A stretch of 64,000 nucleotides of DNA, from the NCBI GenBank assembly GCA_014529385.2, contig CM043958.1:143116734-143180733 (forward strand), read 5' to 3'. Positions 48,836 through 60,330 of this stretch are shown here, piece after piece; the first letter of the stretch is position 1, and every line of letters begins with the position of its first letter. The translations under genes were made by a program, and so were the position numbers. The stretch is from Adiantum capillus-veneris. Taxonomy: Eukaryota; Streptophyta; Polypodiopsida; Polypodiales; Pteridaceae. The notes beneath the pieces were generated by a model. That model was not told where the DNA came from and did not search any database. It saw only the letters and a program-made list of their open reading frames with translations.

Positions 48836-49007
48836 GACACGTGGGTTTGTACTCTCTTTACAATTGCAAAGGCAAAAACATCAATACTCACACACACACA
48901 CACACACACACACTCTCTCTCTCTCTCTCTCTCTCTCTCAAAAGACACACAATCAGATCACTACCCACAATCGCTCTTCCTATCTTTCTCTCTCTTACAC
49001 ACGCAAA

Positions 49008-49065
<58 letters not shown>

Positions 49066-49068
49066 AAA

Positions 49069-49107
<39 letters not shown>
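48787..49107. repeat. Alternating (CT)n and (AC)n tracts upstream of CHX
   Basis: Four (CT)n blocks and three (AC)n blocks alternate, with near repeats of the linker AAAACCCACAATCTCTCTCT at about 49005 and 49065. Local duplication of a CT-AC unit is likely. Confidence 0.9.
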
Positions 49108-49110
<3 letters not shown>

Positions 49111-49321
49111 AATGATCAGCTCACCTCCTACAAAACCATATATTGTCTCTGCCCCCCTTTGAAACCAGCCATACACGTCTTAGCCACCCACAACCACCTT
49201 ACACCTAGCAGCATAAGCAGTGAGCAGCAGCACGTTAAAGCTTTTGCAATCAAGCTTGCTCACTTCTAAATTATAGATCATCCAAAACACATGCACCCAT
49301 AAACAAACACAATCATAACAT

Positions 49322-49330
49322 TATATAAGC
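49322..49330 (+). promoter_or_regulatory. Candidate TATA box of the CHX gene
   Basis: TATATAAGC lies about 330 bases before the chosen CHX start codon, and a CT/CA-rich stretch (49567-49624) typical of plant leaders lies between them. Confidence 0.45.
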
Positions 49331-49652
49331 TGCTGTTCTTGTATGCCTAGAGTTCGCCACCACGCTAAGAGTATATCCACCTGCACAATTGCTTAGGACA
49401 AAGCATCATTTTTAACTATTCTTTCAGCCCCCATCCTTGATCTCATCGGACATATCATTCATTCCTGCTCTTTGACTTTAGCTGTTGCATCCCTCATTTT
49501 GGCCATTATTATTGTCTCAGCTTACTTGGAATATTGCATACACAAGTGACCACCCTGCAAGCTCCTCTCTCTCTCTCTCTCTCTCACACACACTCTCTCC
49601 TCTCTCTGACACACACACACACACACCCCATTCCCTCACTCACTCAATCAAG

Positions 49653-52361
49653 ATGGTTCACAATGCCACCGCCCCTTGCTTCCCTGTGCGCGAAGCAGTC
49701 TCCAATGGCGTTTTGCAAGGTGACAACCCACTCAAGTTTGCATTGCCCCTGCTCATCATCCAAACCACGGTCGTCCTTCTTGTCACCAGAACCATGGCTT
49801 GGCTCTTCAAACCGTTTCGGCAACCGAGAGTGCTCGCCGAAATAATTGTATGTACCTACACGGCATTGCAAAATAAATGATCAAGCTAGTTTCTGTCAAA
49901 AACCTGTACATAAAGCATGTATCAAAACGGTATTTTTGTAAAGAATGCATGTTGTACTTCACTACCTTCAAATCTACTTCAGCTTCCATACAGATCACAA
50001 TGCATCTAGCTGAATTTCATTTGATTTTGATGTGTTTTTGTTGGAAATTGCAGGGAGGTGTCCTTCTTGGTCCTACTGGTTTAGGCAGAAGCAAAACCTA
50101 CCTCAATGCTCTCTTCCCAAAAAGCAGCTTGACTCTCCTTGACACCATAGCCACCGTCGGTCTGCTCTTCTTCTTATTCATGGTTGGCCTGGAGCTTGAC
50201 TTGAAAGAGATAAGAAAAAGTGGAAAGCTGGCCTTTCTGATAGCCATAGCCGGCATAGCTCTACCGTTCATGGGCGGAGTGGGCATAGCCAGCCTCATTC
50301 ATGAAACCATGTCTGTCGGAGCAAAATTTGCCCCCTTGGTTGTTTTCATGGGAGTGCCCATATCCATCACTGCCTTCCCAGTGTTGATGAGGATAATGGC
50401 AGAAATCAAGCTTCTTAGCACAGACCTTGCAAAGATGGTCATTCCTGCTGCCGCTATTAATGATGTGTGTGCATGGATACTCCTCGCCATCGGAGTGGCT
50501 ATATCTGGTCCCAGCGGAAGCCCCGTCACTCCCGCGTATGTACTTCTATGGGGTGCTGGTTTTGTTCTCTTCATGCTCTTCATTGTGAAAAGGGTCATGG
50601 AGAAGATAGCAGATAGAGTGAATGGAAGAGAGGATGTGAGTGAAATATGTGTATGTGTGACTATGATGGGTGTCTTGTTGGCCGCATTCTCGACTGATGC
50701 GATCGGCATACACCCGCTCTTTGGGGCCTTCGTCTTTGGCTTGATTGTGCCCAAGGAGGGGCATTTTGCACAAATGCTCATAGAGAAAATAGAAGACTTT
50801 GTGACAGTTCTTATGTTGCCTCTCTTCTTTGCTTCTAGTGGCTTGAAGACTAACCTTGGGACCATTAACAGTGCAAGGACGGTAGGCTTCCTTGTGCTTC
50901 TTGTGCTTAATGCTGCGGTCGGCAAGATATTGGGCACGGTGATGGTTGCATTGGCGATAAAGTTGCCGGTGCAAGAGGCCTTCGCACTTGGCTTCCTTAT
51001 GAACACTAAAGGACTAGTTGAGCTCATTGTGCTGAACATTGGAAAGGACATTGGGGTATGCATGCACATTTTATCTCTCATCTCTTTGTTGTTCATTGCT
51101 AGTCCAATTATGGGATTTATAGCTCTTAACTATCTCACAAATCATTGTGGTGCAGGTCTTTGATGATCAAACATTTGCGGTCTTAGTACTCATGTGCTTG
51201 CTCTTGATGTTCTTCACTACGCCCGCAGTAAAAGCCTTGTACAAACCCGCAAGAGCCCCAGTGCCCTACACTCACCGCAAGCTTGAGGGCGTCAAGAAAG
51301 ACCAGCTCCGCATTCTAGCATGCGTCCATGGCACACGAAGCATCCCCGCAATACTCAACCTGGTGGAAGCATGCAAGGGAGCCTCAAAGAAAAAACCATT
51401 GAAGCTCTTTGCCGTGCACATGGTCGAGCTAACTGAGAGGACATCCTCTATGCTGACCTTAAGCAGATCAAGGAAGCTGGATGGAAAGAAACATAGTGGC
51501 TCAGTGAATGGGGACAACATTCTTGTGGCATTTGAGGCATATGGGCGCATCGCGAAGGTGCCTGTAAGGCTTTTGAGCATCGTCTCTGAGCTCGACAACA
51601 TGCATTATGATGTATGGAACAGTGCAGCAGAGAAGCGTGCCACGATCATCATTGTGCCATACAGCTCCCACCAAAAGGAGGATGGCACCATAGAGTATGT
51701 GAATCCGGAGTTTAGGGCGGTAAACCAAAGGGTGATGCAAAATGCACCGTGCTCGGTAGGGGTGTTGGTAGATAGAGGGCTATGGGGGGAGGAGCAGCTG
51801 ATGGAGACAACAATTCCTCACAAGGTTGCTGTGCTCTTTTTTGGTGGGGCAGATGATAGGGAGGCTTTGGCGTTTGGGCTAAGGCTGGCAGAGCATCCGA
51901 ATGTGACATTGTGGGTGCTAAGGCTGGTGCTAAATCCAGAGGGTTCTAGTGGGCAGTTAAGCCATAGTGCAATCAACATAGATGAGATACCATTAGATGA
52001 GGAGAAGCTTGATGAGGAGACCTTAGCCTTTGTCAAGCCATTCAAAGTGGAGGGGGAGGAGACCATCAAAAAGGGCCAATCTATTTACTATGAAGAGCAC
52101 ATGTATGAGAGCCCCATTGATCAATCAGTGTTAGCCATAGCTAAATCTGGAGGTTTTTCACTATTTCTGGTGGGGAGGGGCCACAATAGTAAGGATATAA
52201 TAGGGGTACTGCCCACCACAACCCATCACCATGTGGAGAGGCAGCCTGAAAGCTCTGACTTGGGTCTTGTGGGGGATGCTCTTGCTAGTGCTTGCAGTGA
52301 CCTAAAAGCTTCCATTCTTGTGATTAAGCAGCACAATTCCTCCAACAAATTGTACGAGTAG
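49653..52361 (+). CDS. Cation/H+ antiporter, CHX (CPA2) family, 800 aa
   Basis: Three exons: 49653-49847, 50054-51055 and 51156-52361. GT-AG introns of 206 and 100 bp lie between whole codons and the total is 800 residues, the usual CHX size. The ATG at 49653 gives a typical short N-terminus (MVHNATAPC) before the first membrane segment (FALPLLIIQTTVVLLV). Diagnostic blocks are GGVLLGPTGLGR, FLFMVGLELD, VPISITAFPVL, the PAAAINDVCAWILLA segment with the ion-binding Asn201-Asp202 pair, and GFLMNTKGLVELIVLN. The soluble tail (about residues 410-800) has the two-part regulatory fold of the family, with AVLFFGGADDREAL and LFLVGRGHN. CHX proteins exchange K+ or Na+ for H+ in plasma or endomembranes and help cation and pH balance. 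I see no defect. The exact CHX subgroup is not assigned. Confidence 0.93.
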
Positions 52362-52891
52362 TAGGATCCACCAACCCCAAAAGTGCCTAGACTGGCAAAA
52401 GTGTCCCTCCACACTTTATCCGGCCAAAATGGCTTTCTCCCCCCAAATGCCTTTAGTGTGTGTAAACTTTGCAGAAGATATAAGCATGTAAACTTCCCCA
52501 GTTTTGTTATCTTCCCCAGTAATTTGTTGCTTCAAATTGTCTAACTTGCAACCATGAACAACTAACCACACCATCAATCTACCAAACTCACAATCCCTTT
52601 AGGCTTTGGTATGTACCCCACACCCCCAAGTTCTGTGGTTTACAAAAAATGACTAGATTTCTAGTGGAGACTTGTGGATTAAAGGGTTTATCCAACATGC
52701 ATTATGCATTCCATGTAGTTAGGCTTGCCTTTTGGCACGGTAAGGTGGCATAAGGGGTTCTCTGAACATCAAATTCACAAGGACAATATTGCTCGCCCAT
52801 CAAAACATGCACTAAAATTGCCTTAAAAAAAGGACACTTTCCAAAAGACTTCGATTTTTTTACTAGGACGATTTGCCCATCAAAGAAAGAA

Positions 52892-53175
52892 GGGCATGGT
52901 CACACGAGGCTTAGTTATCAGTTATTGGTAACTATGCTAACTATGCAAAGACAAAACATTAAATTAATAACTAAGCCTTTTGCATGGTCACGCTAGGCTT
53001 AGTTATTCATTCATCCTCCCAACTATGCCTTGAACTTGACAACTATGCCAAAATCGGCATAGCTACAAAGCTTAGGCTTAGTAACTCATTTAATGCTCCT
53101 TTCTACGTGTGACCAAGAATGAGGCTTAGTTATTTGTTCAAATAACTGATAACTAACCCTCGCGTGACCATTGCC
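52892..53175. mobile_element. MITE with about 35-bp terminal inverted repeats
   Basis: The left end GGCATGGTCACACGAGGCTT is the inverse of the right end (...CCCTCGCGTGACCATTGCC), and the arms pair on through TTAGTTATCAGTTATT. An internal partial copy of the end lies at about 52983-53015. No coding capacity. A target-site duplication is not evident. Confidence 0.8.
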
Positions 53176-53392
53176 TAAGTTGTATTCCCTAATCTTGCAC
53201 CACATACATTTTGAAATCTTCAAGAAAGTTATTGTATAATTCATACCCTAACACTAGGCAACTTGCAAGGCATAAAAGTGTTCTATGAGAAATTTGATTA
53301 CTTACCAAAGGTATGATTATCGGAATCCTTCATTGAAAATATTGTTATAATACGCTTATTGGTAAGCTTCCAAAGAAAATTGGGTTTGGGGT

Positions 53393-53423
<31 letters not shown>
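53393..53423. repeat. Poly-G run of about 31
   Basis: An uninterrupted G homopolymer in otherwise AT-rich DNA. Its length in an assembly should be treated with caution. Confidence 0.9.
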
Positions 53424-53425
<2 letters not shown>

Positions 53426-53440
53426 TTGGTTTTGGGGGGT

Positions 53441-54130
53441 CCAATGTATAATCTTGTTAATATATCATGTGAGTTCAGTACGAAGGGTTTGATATTTTAA
53501 AATTTTAAGCAATTTAACAAAGATATGTTAGCAAGAGTGATTTTTTATCCATTTTCAAAAGGAACCCGTTAATTTATCAGAATAGAGGACCCGTTAACTC
53601 ATCAAAAGATAACCCATTAGTTCTAAGTACCTTACGAATGCATGTTATATAGGGGGTTCTTAATAGTGGACCCCTTAGGAAAACCAATTTCAAAAGGAAC
53701 CCGTTAATTTATCAGAATAGAGGACCCGTTAACTCATCAAAAGATAACCCATTAGTTCTAAGTACCTTACGAATGCATGTTATATAGGGGGTTCTTAATA
53801 GTGGACCCCTTAGGAAAACCAATTTTGCCGCTGTCTAAATTAAAGTGCATACCAAGTGGCAAGGACTTTAGAAACATTGCTTGATCACTATATAATCATG
53901 TTAATATATCATATGAGTTCAACAGGAAGGGTTTTATATTTTTGAAACTTTTAAGCAATTTTACAACGATATATCAACAAGAGGAGTTTTCTTATCTATT
54001 TTGAAGAAAAAAAAACTCATTAATTCATCAAAATAGAGGACAACATTTTAATAGACGGGTTTTTAAGTACCCTACGAACACATGCTATATCGAGAGGGTT
54101 CTTAATAGTGGACCCCCCAGGAAAACCAAA
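53441..54130. repeat. Nested tandem duplications (135 bp inside about 450 bp)
   Basis: A 135-bp unit starting TTTCAAAAGGAACCCGTTAA at 53553 is repeated almost exactly at 53688. A diverged third copy is at about 53995-54130. The block before it (TTAATATATCATGTGAGTTC, 53458) recurs at about 53904, giving a larger period of about 450. Confidence 0.9.
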
Positions 54131-55499
54131 TGTTGATTTTGCAAAAAAACAACAAATTGTCTAAATCAAGCCCATACCAAGGACTTTAGAAACATTGCTT
54201 TATCACTAGAGTATTATTTTGATAAACCTTCATAGCATGTCAATTACAAAATAGGGCAACTAAAGCCCCCAAAATAATTGCTTCGAAAATGAATTAAACA
54301 AAACAAAAATCTCATTTTGTTAGCCCATTACTAAGCTTTTTTTTTTTTTGCAAAACTCACAATTATGAATGTCATAGAGAAAATTACAGACCGGCTACAA
54401 GCTTATACCGAGCTTTGAGGTACTGAAATTACATCAAATTCAAGCTAACAAACTATTATCAAGAGCACTGTTAAGGGCTCGTCCGAATGGCACGAGTAAA
54501 AGTCACAACTCGAATGATTGGCTCAAGGCAATCCATTACCGATCTTTTCACGATGAAGTCAAAATAGGAGCTAAAAGTATGTTTTATTGATGGCACTTTG
54601 TCCTTCACACTCATACCTTATTATCAACAATGAAAAACATAAAAGTTCAAAATGCACTTACACTCTTGGTCTAGAGAGTTTGAACTAAATCAAACACACC
54701 CCAAAACATAAAAAGTGCCACAGTAGTAGAACTTTGGATACTTTTTTTATATTAAAAAAAACATAAACCCAAAAGATTATCCTAGAAAGCATAGAAGACA
54801 AAAACACAAAGAGAGAATCTTTAAAAAAAAATAACACAAATTCTGGGGTTTTGCACAAATTCTGGGACAAAACCCTTACTTTAGGATTCTATCTTGAAGT
54901 GTGGCCTAGAAGGGAAAATTTGGAAGTGGGTTCAAAGGACATGGAGAATAGGTTTCTTCACTATATCCACTCACTATTTTGACTTGAAAATTTATCTTTA
55001 CATTTTTTATCATCCTTCGTGTCAATATAGACACATTCAAGAGAACACAATCAAATCCTTCAATTAACTTTACATTTTTATCATCCTTCGTGTTAATATA
55101 CACACATTCAAGAGAACAGAATCTCATCCTTAAATTAGCTCAAATAGGTGTACCAATTTTTGAACCCATTTCACCTAATAATGGTATTGCCAAATGAAAA
55201 TGACAATTCTATATTGTCCAATGTTTAGAATATTAGATACCATATAAAATCATGGAATATTGGAAATCAATCCTTTTTTTTTTTTTGCATGCAAGCCATA
55301 ACTTGTAAAACGAACATGCCTTATTCATCTCATCATCCACATATGTTTAAAATTAGTAGAGATGTGCACTACAAAAAACCAAGCTAGAGTGAATTTCAAA
55401 GTGGTTGAAAAAAGAATTGAAACAATTGGAAAAAGCATAGCATTGGCCTCACATCCTAGGAATCGAAAGCCTCCTCCCTAGGCTACTTTCTCAAGTGGA
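54131..55499. other. AT-rich spacer with a short duplication
   Basis: No gene is seen. TCATCCTTCGTGT and its surroundings are duplicated with a period of about 71 at 55010 and 55081. Confidence 0.6.
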
Positions 55500-56260
55500 T
55501 CAATGGCTGCACATGGGAGGCAATCAAGTGCTCATCTATATCTATGGATAAAGACGCATGACCTGTAGTCAAAAAGATGTGAGTCTGGGTGGCATACCAC
55601 AACTAGGCTCAGCGCACACACCTCCATGCCCACACTTTAGCTCCACAAAACAAGCCAAGAAGCTATGGATCCTCTGAAGTGGCCCTCTCCATGCCTTTCC
55701 TGAAGGGGACATGGCCAAAGACAAACTAGGTATGTGATGTCGCAGAAATAAATCAAGAGGTTGAATCATCAAGGTCTAGAAAAGTGGTCCACTCTTTGCA
55801 GTAGGTAGACTGACACCTCTTCTATGTGCCATGAAGAAAATAGGAGACTCTTTCATGGCATAGGAGACTCACACAAAAACACAACAACAAGATCATGGTA
55901 AAAGGCTTATAATGACCGACATTAACCCAAGTGCCATTGAAGAGAAAAATAATTATCACCTCATTGAGATCACTTGAAGATAGCCATAAGGACCTTGGTG
56001 CTAAACCATAATACAACGAGCAATCATCAAGTTTGACACACAACAATACTTCTCCACCCACGCAATAGCGCCACGTTTGCAAAAGAACTTCTAAGGACAA
56101 GCATTCTTTCAAAAACAAGGAACACTGGAATCATGCCATAATCAGTAACCATCTTGAGTTAGAAAGTATTAAAGCCAAAGAGTCAGGAAAGAGTTGCATA
56201 TCTTGAAGTGTTGCTGGCCATATATGAGGCAAAGTATCTGAAGGTTTCCAAAAATGAGTG
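55500..56260 (-). pseudogene. Truncated second copy of the DNA methyltransferase
   Basis: Minus-strand fragments match the 3' half of the gene at 30-35 kb in the same order: SRWLLIMA (like SGWLLIMV), AIAWVEKYCCVSNLMIARCI (like TIGWVERFCRASKITI), then MIQPLDLFLRHHIPS and WRGPLQRIHSFLACFVELKC. The SAM-binding motif is degraded to CAEPSCGMPP. Frameshifts and stops break it, and everything upstream of the SGWLL block, including the ParB-like part and DLPF motif, is missing. It abuts Ty3/Gypsy sequence on its right. Confidence 0.7.
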
Positions 56261-56529
56261 CAGGTAGCAAGACATCTAAGCCATGGTAATGTTTGTTATC
56301 TTGCGACACCTCCCTATATACTTAAAATTTTGACATTGAGCCCTACTTTTGTAATCGCAAACCCTTATACTAAAGGCCTTTTCCGATTTGGTCTCTTCTC
56401 TTTCAACTTGTATATGTGTTCCATTAATAATTCTCAATTCCAAGATTAACAAGTGCAAGAGTGCTCAACAGTTTACTTAAAAAGTATCTAAGAACTTTAC
56501 AAGGTTTATTGTAAACACTCATGAAAACC

Positions 56530-58013
56530 ATCTCTATACAAATACTAGATCATCAATCTCCTCCATGCCACCTCCAATCCATCTTATTGTCACTCCATCG
56601 TTCTTTAGCAATGATTTCATGGGTCTGAAACTGGTGGAAGTGGCCATGCACTGCTTTTGGTGAAATCTTTGATGGTGCATGAAAAACAAAGTTCCAAAAT
56701 ACATACACAAGCTCTTGTGTGCAATCAAGATTTAAGCAATTCTTAGGCTTGCAGTGCAAAAAATCATAGGCAAACTAATTGAGTTCGAGCTACCAATAGA
56801 GGTTGTGACTGATAACAATCGAGCTACCACATATTGGATATCCACCTTGTCTCTCCTCTATTCCTTCTACCATAGTGGATCAAAGTGCTTCTTGATTGCT
56901 TTAATGTTCCATTGATCTTCAAAGAAATCTTTCCTATTGGCAATATGTTGGTAAAAATCCTATCTACCCTCATCATCGAGAAGTAAATGCTAACGTACCC
57001 AGTTGGCGTCCCGCATGACCTTCTTGCTAGAGGACTTTTGGAATTTTGGTTCCAACACAAATGATGCCTTGTGTAAACTGTGCGTATGAATTTGCACCAA
57101 ACGTCTTTCTACAGCTGCCATTTTGCAACATCTCTCTCACAAAAAATTGGTTAATTTTTTTGGTATTTTTTATTGCTTTAGACATCAAGCAGTGGACCAG
57201 GGTTTTACTTGCATAGCCCCCTTCAATTTATCCATGTATTTAGTCAACATCCTCTTTCTCTTGAAGTGCTTGAATTGGACTGCTTCAAAAAACTTTAGCA
57301 GCTTTTTAATGGCAAGGAACCAGTGCTTCAAGGAATCTCGCTTTACCTACCAATGGCCTATCAATTGCTTGATAACCACTAACGCATCACCTTTCACCAC
57401 CAGCTTTGGAATGCCAAACTCCACGCATTGCTTCAGACCCAAATGAAGAGTGAGGTACGAGAGTTCTCCCTCATTATTGGTGTGGACATCTTCTAGATCG
57501 TAGGCTTTTGAGAAGATAACTTTGTCGTGTGGGTCCTGTATCACCGCACCAACTCCTTCTTTTTGTACTACTTTTGGATATGCACCATCAAACCACATGG
57601 TAAATTCTCCTTCTGAGTTTGGTTCCTCCCTAGCTTCACCTCGCACCACCCGTAGAGAAACTAGCAAATCAACACCCTTGTAGACTAAAATATATGCCAA
57701 GTGAGACCGACTAGTATGGTCAACCTTGAACTCAAACTTGAACTCCTTCAGCTCCAAAATCTACTTCATGATTTGCTTCACTGGCTTCAAATGTAGCACC
57801 ACTTTCGGTAACAAATCTTTAGGCGTCAACACATAAAACTTACGCACAATGAGATGCACTTTGAACTTCCCGCATGCAAAAACTAAAGCCATCACCCACT
57901 GTTCCACTTTAGTGTAGGTTGTCTCCCTAGGACTTATCACCCTACTCCCAAAGTAGATAGGCTTGTAGCTTCTCTCTACTTTCTGCCACAACACCGCCCC
58001 AATAGCCACGGTA
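56530..58013 (-). mobile_element. Ty3/Gypsy pol remnant: RNase H and downstream region
   Basis: Read on the minus strand: AIGAVLWQ, then KPIYFGSRVISPRETTYTKV and ALVFACGKFKVHLI are the RT-linked RNase H. A second RNase H follows (FDGAYPKVVQKEGVGAVIQD, TNNEGELSYLTLHLGL, VVKGDALVVIKQLIG). The next 0.8 kb is degraded, probably integrase-side sequence. It is the left half of an element whose RT and protease lie at 62011-63310, interrupted by the MULE between. Confidence 0.8.
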
Positions 58014-58023
58014 CCTACCGTCA
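58014..58023. repeat. Target-site duplication, left
   Basis: CCTACCGTCA, identical to 62001-62010. It lies at the junction of Gypsy and MULE sequence. Confidence 0.85.
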
Positions 58024-58131
58024 GACGTGATTTTTTAGTGAGTATTTTCCGACGAGCCCTTTTTTGAAATCCAACAAGCAGATTCCAAGAAGATTCTTTC
58101 TTCCTTTTCAACTTTATTATCTCTCTTGATC

Positions 58132-58135
<4 letters not shown>

Positions 58136-58199
<64 letters not shown>

Positions 58200-58305
58200 T
58201 ACACAGGTGTGTGTGTGTGCTTTGCCGATGGTTGTATGTGTGTTAAAAAAAAGTGATAAATGGTTCTATCACTATACCACCCAAGATTCTTCTTCTTCTC
58301 CATCA

Positions 58306-58376
<71 letters not shown>

Positions 58377-58377
58377 A
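58136..58377. repeat. Paired (CT)n-(AC)n microsatellites
   Basis: CT at 58136-58177 then AC to about 58204, and again CT at about 58310-58352 then AC to 58377. The left TIR of the MULE leads directly into the first. Confidence 0.95.
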
Positions 58378-58644
58378 AACATTCATAAATTATAAATCTC
58401 TCTCTTTGACTATCCTCTCACTCATACATGCAACTTGTCTTCTCAAATGTTGTGATATATGTTGGGAAACAAGACTAACCACCAACATGATAAGTGTCCT
58501 TCTATTTTGTCACAATTGTGAGCACTCGTACACATGCAACAAATCAATTTCAATGATTCACACTCCATAATAATAAAATTCAATTTTGAACAACATTTAA
58601 AGACTGCATTAAAAACACCACAAACTGATATTAAAAGTGTTTAA

Positions 58645-58740
58645 AGTACACAACTTAAAACAACAACTACAATAAGATAGATATTTAAAAGGGTTTGAAG
58701 TACACAACTTAAAACAACAACTACAATAAGATAGATATTG
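58645..58740. repeat. 54-bp tandem duplication
   Basis: AGTACACAACTTAAAACAAC and the following bases recur 54 bases later, almost identical. Confidence 0.9.
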
Positions 58741-58814
58741 AGTAAATAATAGTACAATATGCTAATATGGTGTCAAGGCCTTATTTCTCCAACATTAGCG
58801 AGGAAAGGTGAGAT

Positions 58815-58895
58815 CTAGTCGTCGTCGCCGTCGTCGTCGTCGTTGTTGTTGTTGTTGGTGGTGGTGGTGGTGGTTTTATTGTTGTTGTTGTTGTT
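58815..58895. repeat. Compound trinucleotide repeat
   Basis: Runs of GTC, GTT and GGT units. On the minus strand they would code Asp, Asn and Thr runs. Confidence 0.9.
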
Positions 58896-58925
58896 GGATC
58901 CATTGGCTATTCCTTGCACAACAGT

Positions 58926-59306
58926 TTATGCCATCCACACTTCTATCCAAGCCTTCACATGTCGTTTAAAGGATGCACACTCCTGTGGGGTGCAAAAACC
59001 ATGTTCCCCCATACTTGCATTGTTGGCTAGTGTGGCAAATTGATCGATATCCCCTTCAGTTGGATGTGCATTGAAATCAAGGTTTTGCATGGCACTTGTG
59101 GCCTTGCTGACTGCACACACAGAGTTTGTGTAGTTGTGTGCACTTTGTCCTATGCATACTGCATTCATAGCATATACACTATTGAGAATGTAATTGGCAT
59201 GCACATTGTTGATGGGGTCAACACGAGGGGGGGGATTGAACACGCTGATCGCGTTGTCTGCGATTTCCCCTAGGCATGGAAAATATGTGAATGAGAGAAA
59301 ATTCAA
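58926..59306 (-). CDS. Uncharacterised 126-codon frame inside the MULE
   Basis: An open minus-strand frame begins with a TTG codon, so a real start is not established and this may be an exon. The C-terminal half (DIDQFATLANNASMGEHGFC, then SFKRHVKAWIEVWMA) has an ordinary protein-like composition. No family is recognised. It may be a host fragment captured by the MULE or a second element gene. Confidence 0.3.
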   Translation of the reverse strand: MNFLSFTYFPCLGEIADNAISVFNPPPRVDPINNVHANYILNSVYAMNAVCIGQSAHNYTNSVCAVSKATSAMQNLDFNAHPTEGDIDQFATLANNASMGEHGFCTPQECASFKRHVKAWIEVWMA

Positions 59307-60137
59307 GGAATAACTTTAGAAAATAGATACTTGTCAAGTAAAACTAGAAGGGATAAGAGAGATCTTAGCAAATAGTAAAATCTGCAATCTCCTGACTCTT
59401 TATCAAATGGTCAATGGTTGGCTAGCACTTATCTCCATAAGTATAGTAGAATCCATAAAACAAGTGATGGGCCTAAGGATGAGATCAACCTATGAACGTG
59501 TGGTCAATAAAAAATGTGGCTTAGGATACCCCGATGGATGCTGGCTCTAAATCAATAGCATGGTATATAGAAATTTGAGACCCTATAATGGAATGGGTAG
59601 TCGGCTCTTTGTCGATAGCCAAATTTGCAATATGTGCGGTAGTGAAATGGACTAATGTCTCTTCAATAGCCAAATTTCCAACGTCCTTGATCTTTCAACA
59701 TATGTGTCTTGAGCTCTCCCCACATCTATTCATAAAGGTATAGCTCAAATGAGCACTCGTCATGTTGTAGGCCTCTCCATAGGTCATGAACCTTGGTCTA
59801 GATCTTTGTAGCATGGGTATGGTCAAAGAAACTATAGGAGATCTATGAGGAAGTACTAGAGTGTGTGGTCTAGGAACCCAAATCTATCTATGTCCTCTAA
59901 AAAATCTCTATGCCTCTACTGGTTGTCTAAATGTGAGCCAACTATGGGATAAACCATCATGTATATTGTGGATTTCAATCCAAACTAGCATATCAGCACT
60001 AGACAATGGTCTAGTCTGTGTCACTATGCAAGGCACATAAACATATCTAGTGGCCCTAGGGTAGCTCTCTATGATGAGCTGTAGGATTGATGTGTAATTG
60101 ATCTCTCATGGGTAGCAGCACTCTTGTGATTCACATG

Positions 60138-60182
<45 letters not shown>

Positions 60183-60277
60183 GGGGGGGGGGGGGGTTGG
60201 AGAGATAGGGGCGATTCACATGGGAAAAGAGAGAGATAGAGAGAGAGGGAGGGTGGGGGTCGGTCCCCACGGGGCTG

Positions 60278-60322
<45 letters not shown>
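60138..60322. repeat. (GA)n, poly-G (25) and (GA)n
   Basis: GA at 60141-60171, a G run at 60172-60196, and GA again at about 60281-60322. Confidence 0.95.
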
Positions 60323-60326
<4 letters not shown>

Positions 60327-60330
60327 TTAC

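Noticed and set aside
50299-51096. 265-codon minus-strand frame inside the CHX gene
   Set aside because: It is antisense to the well-supported CHX exon 2 and has no recognisable motif.
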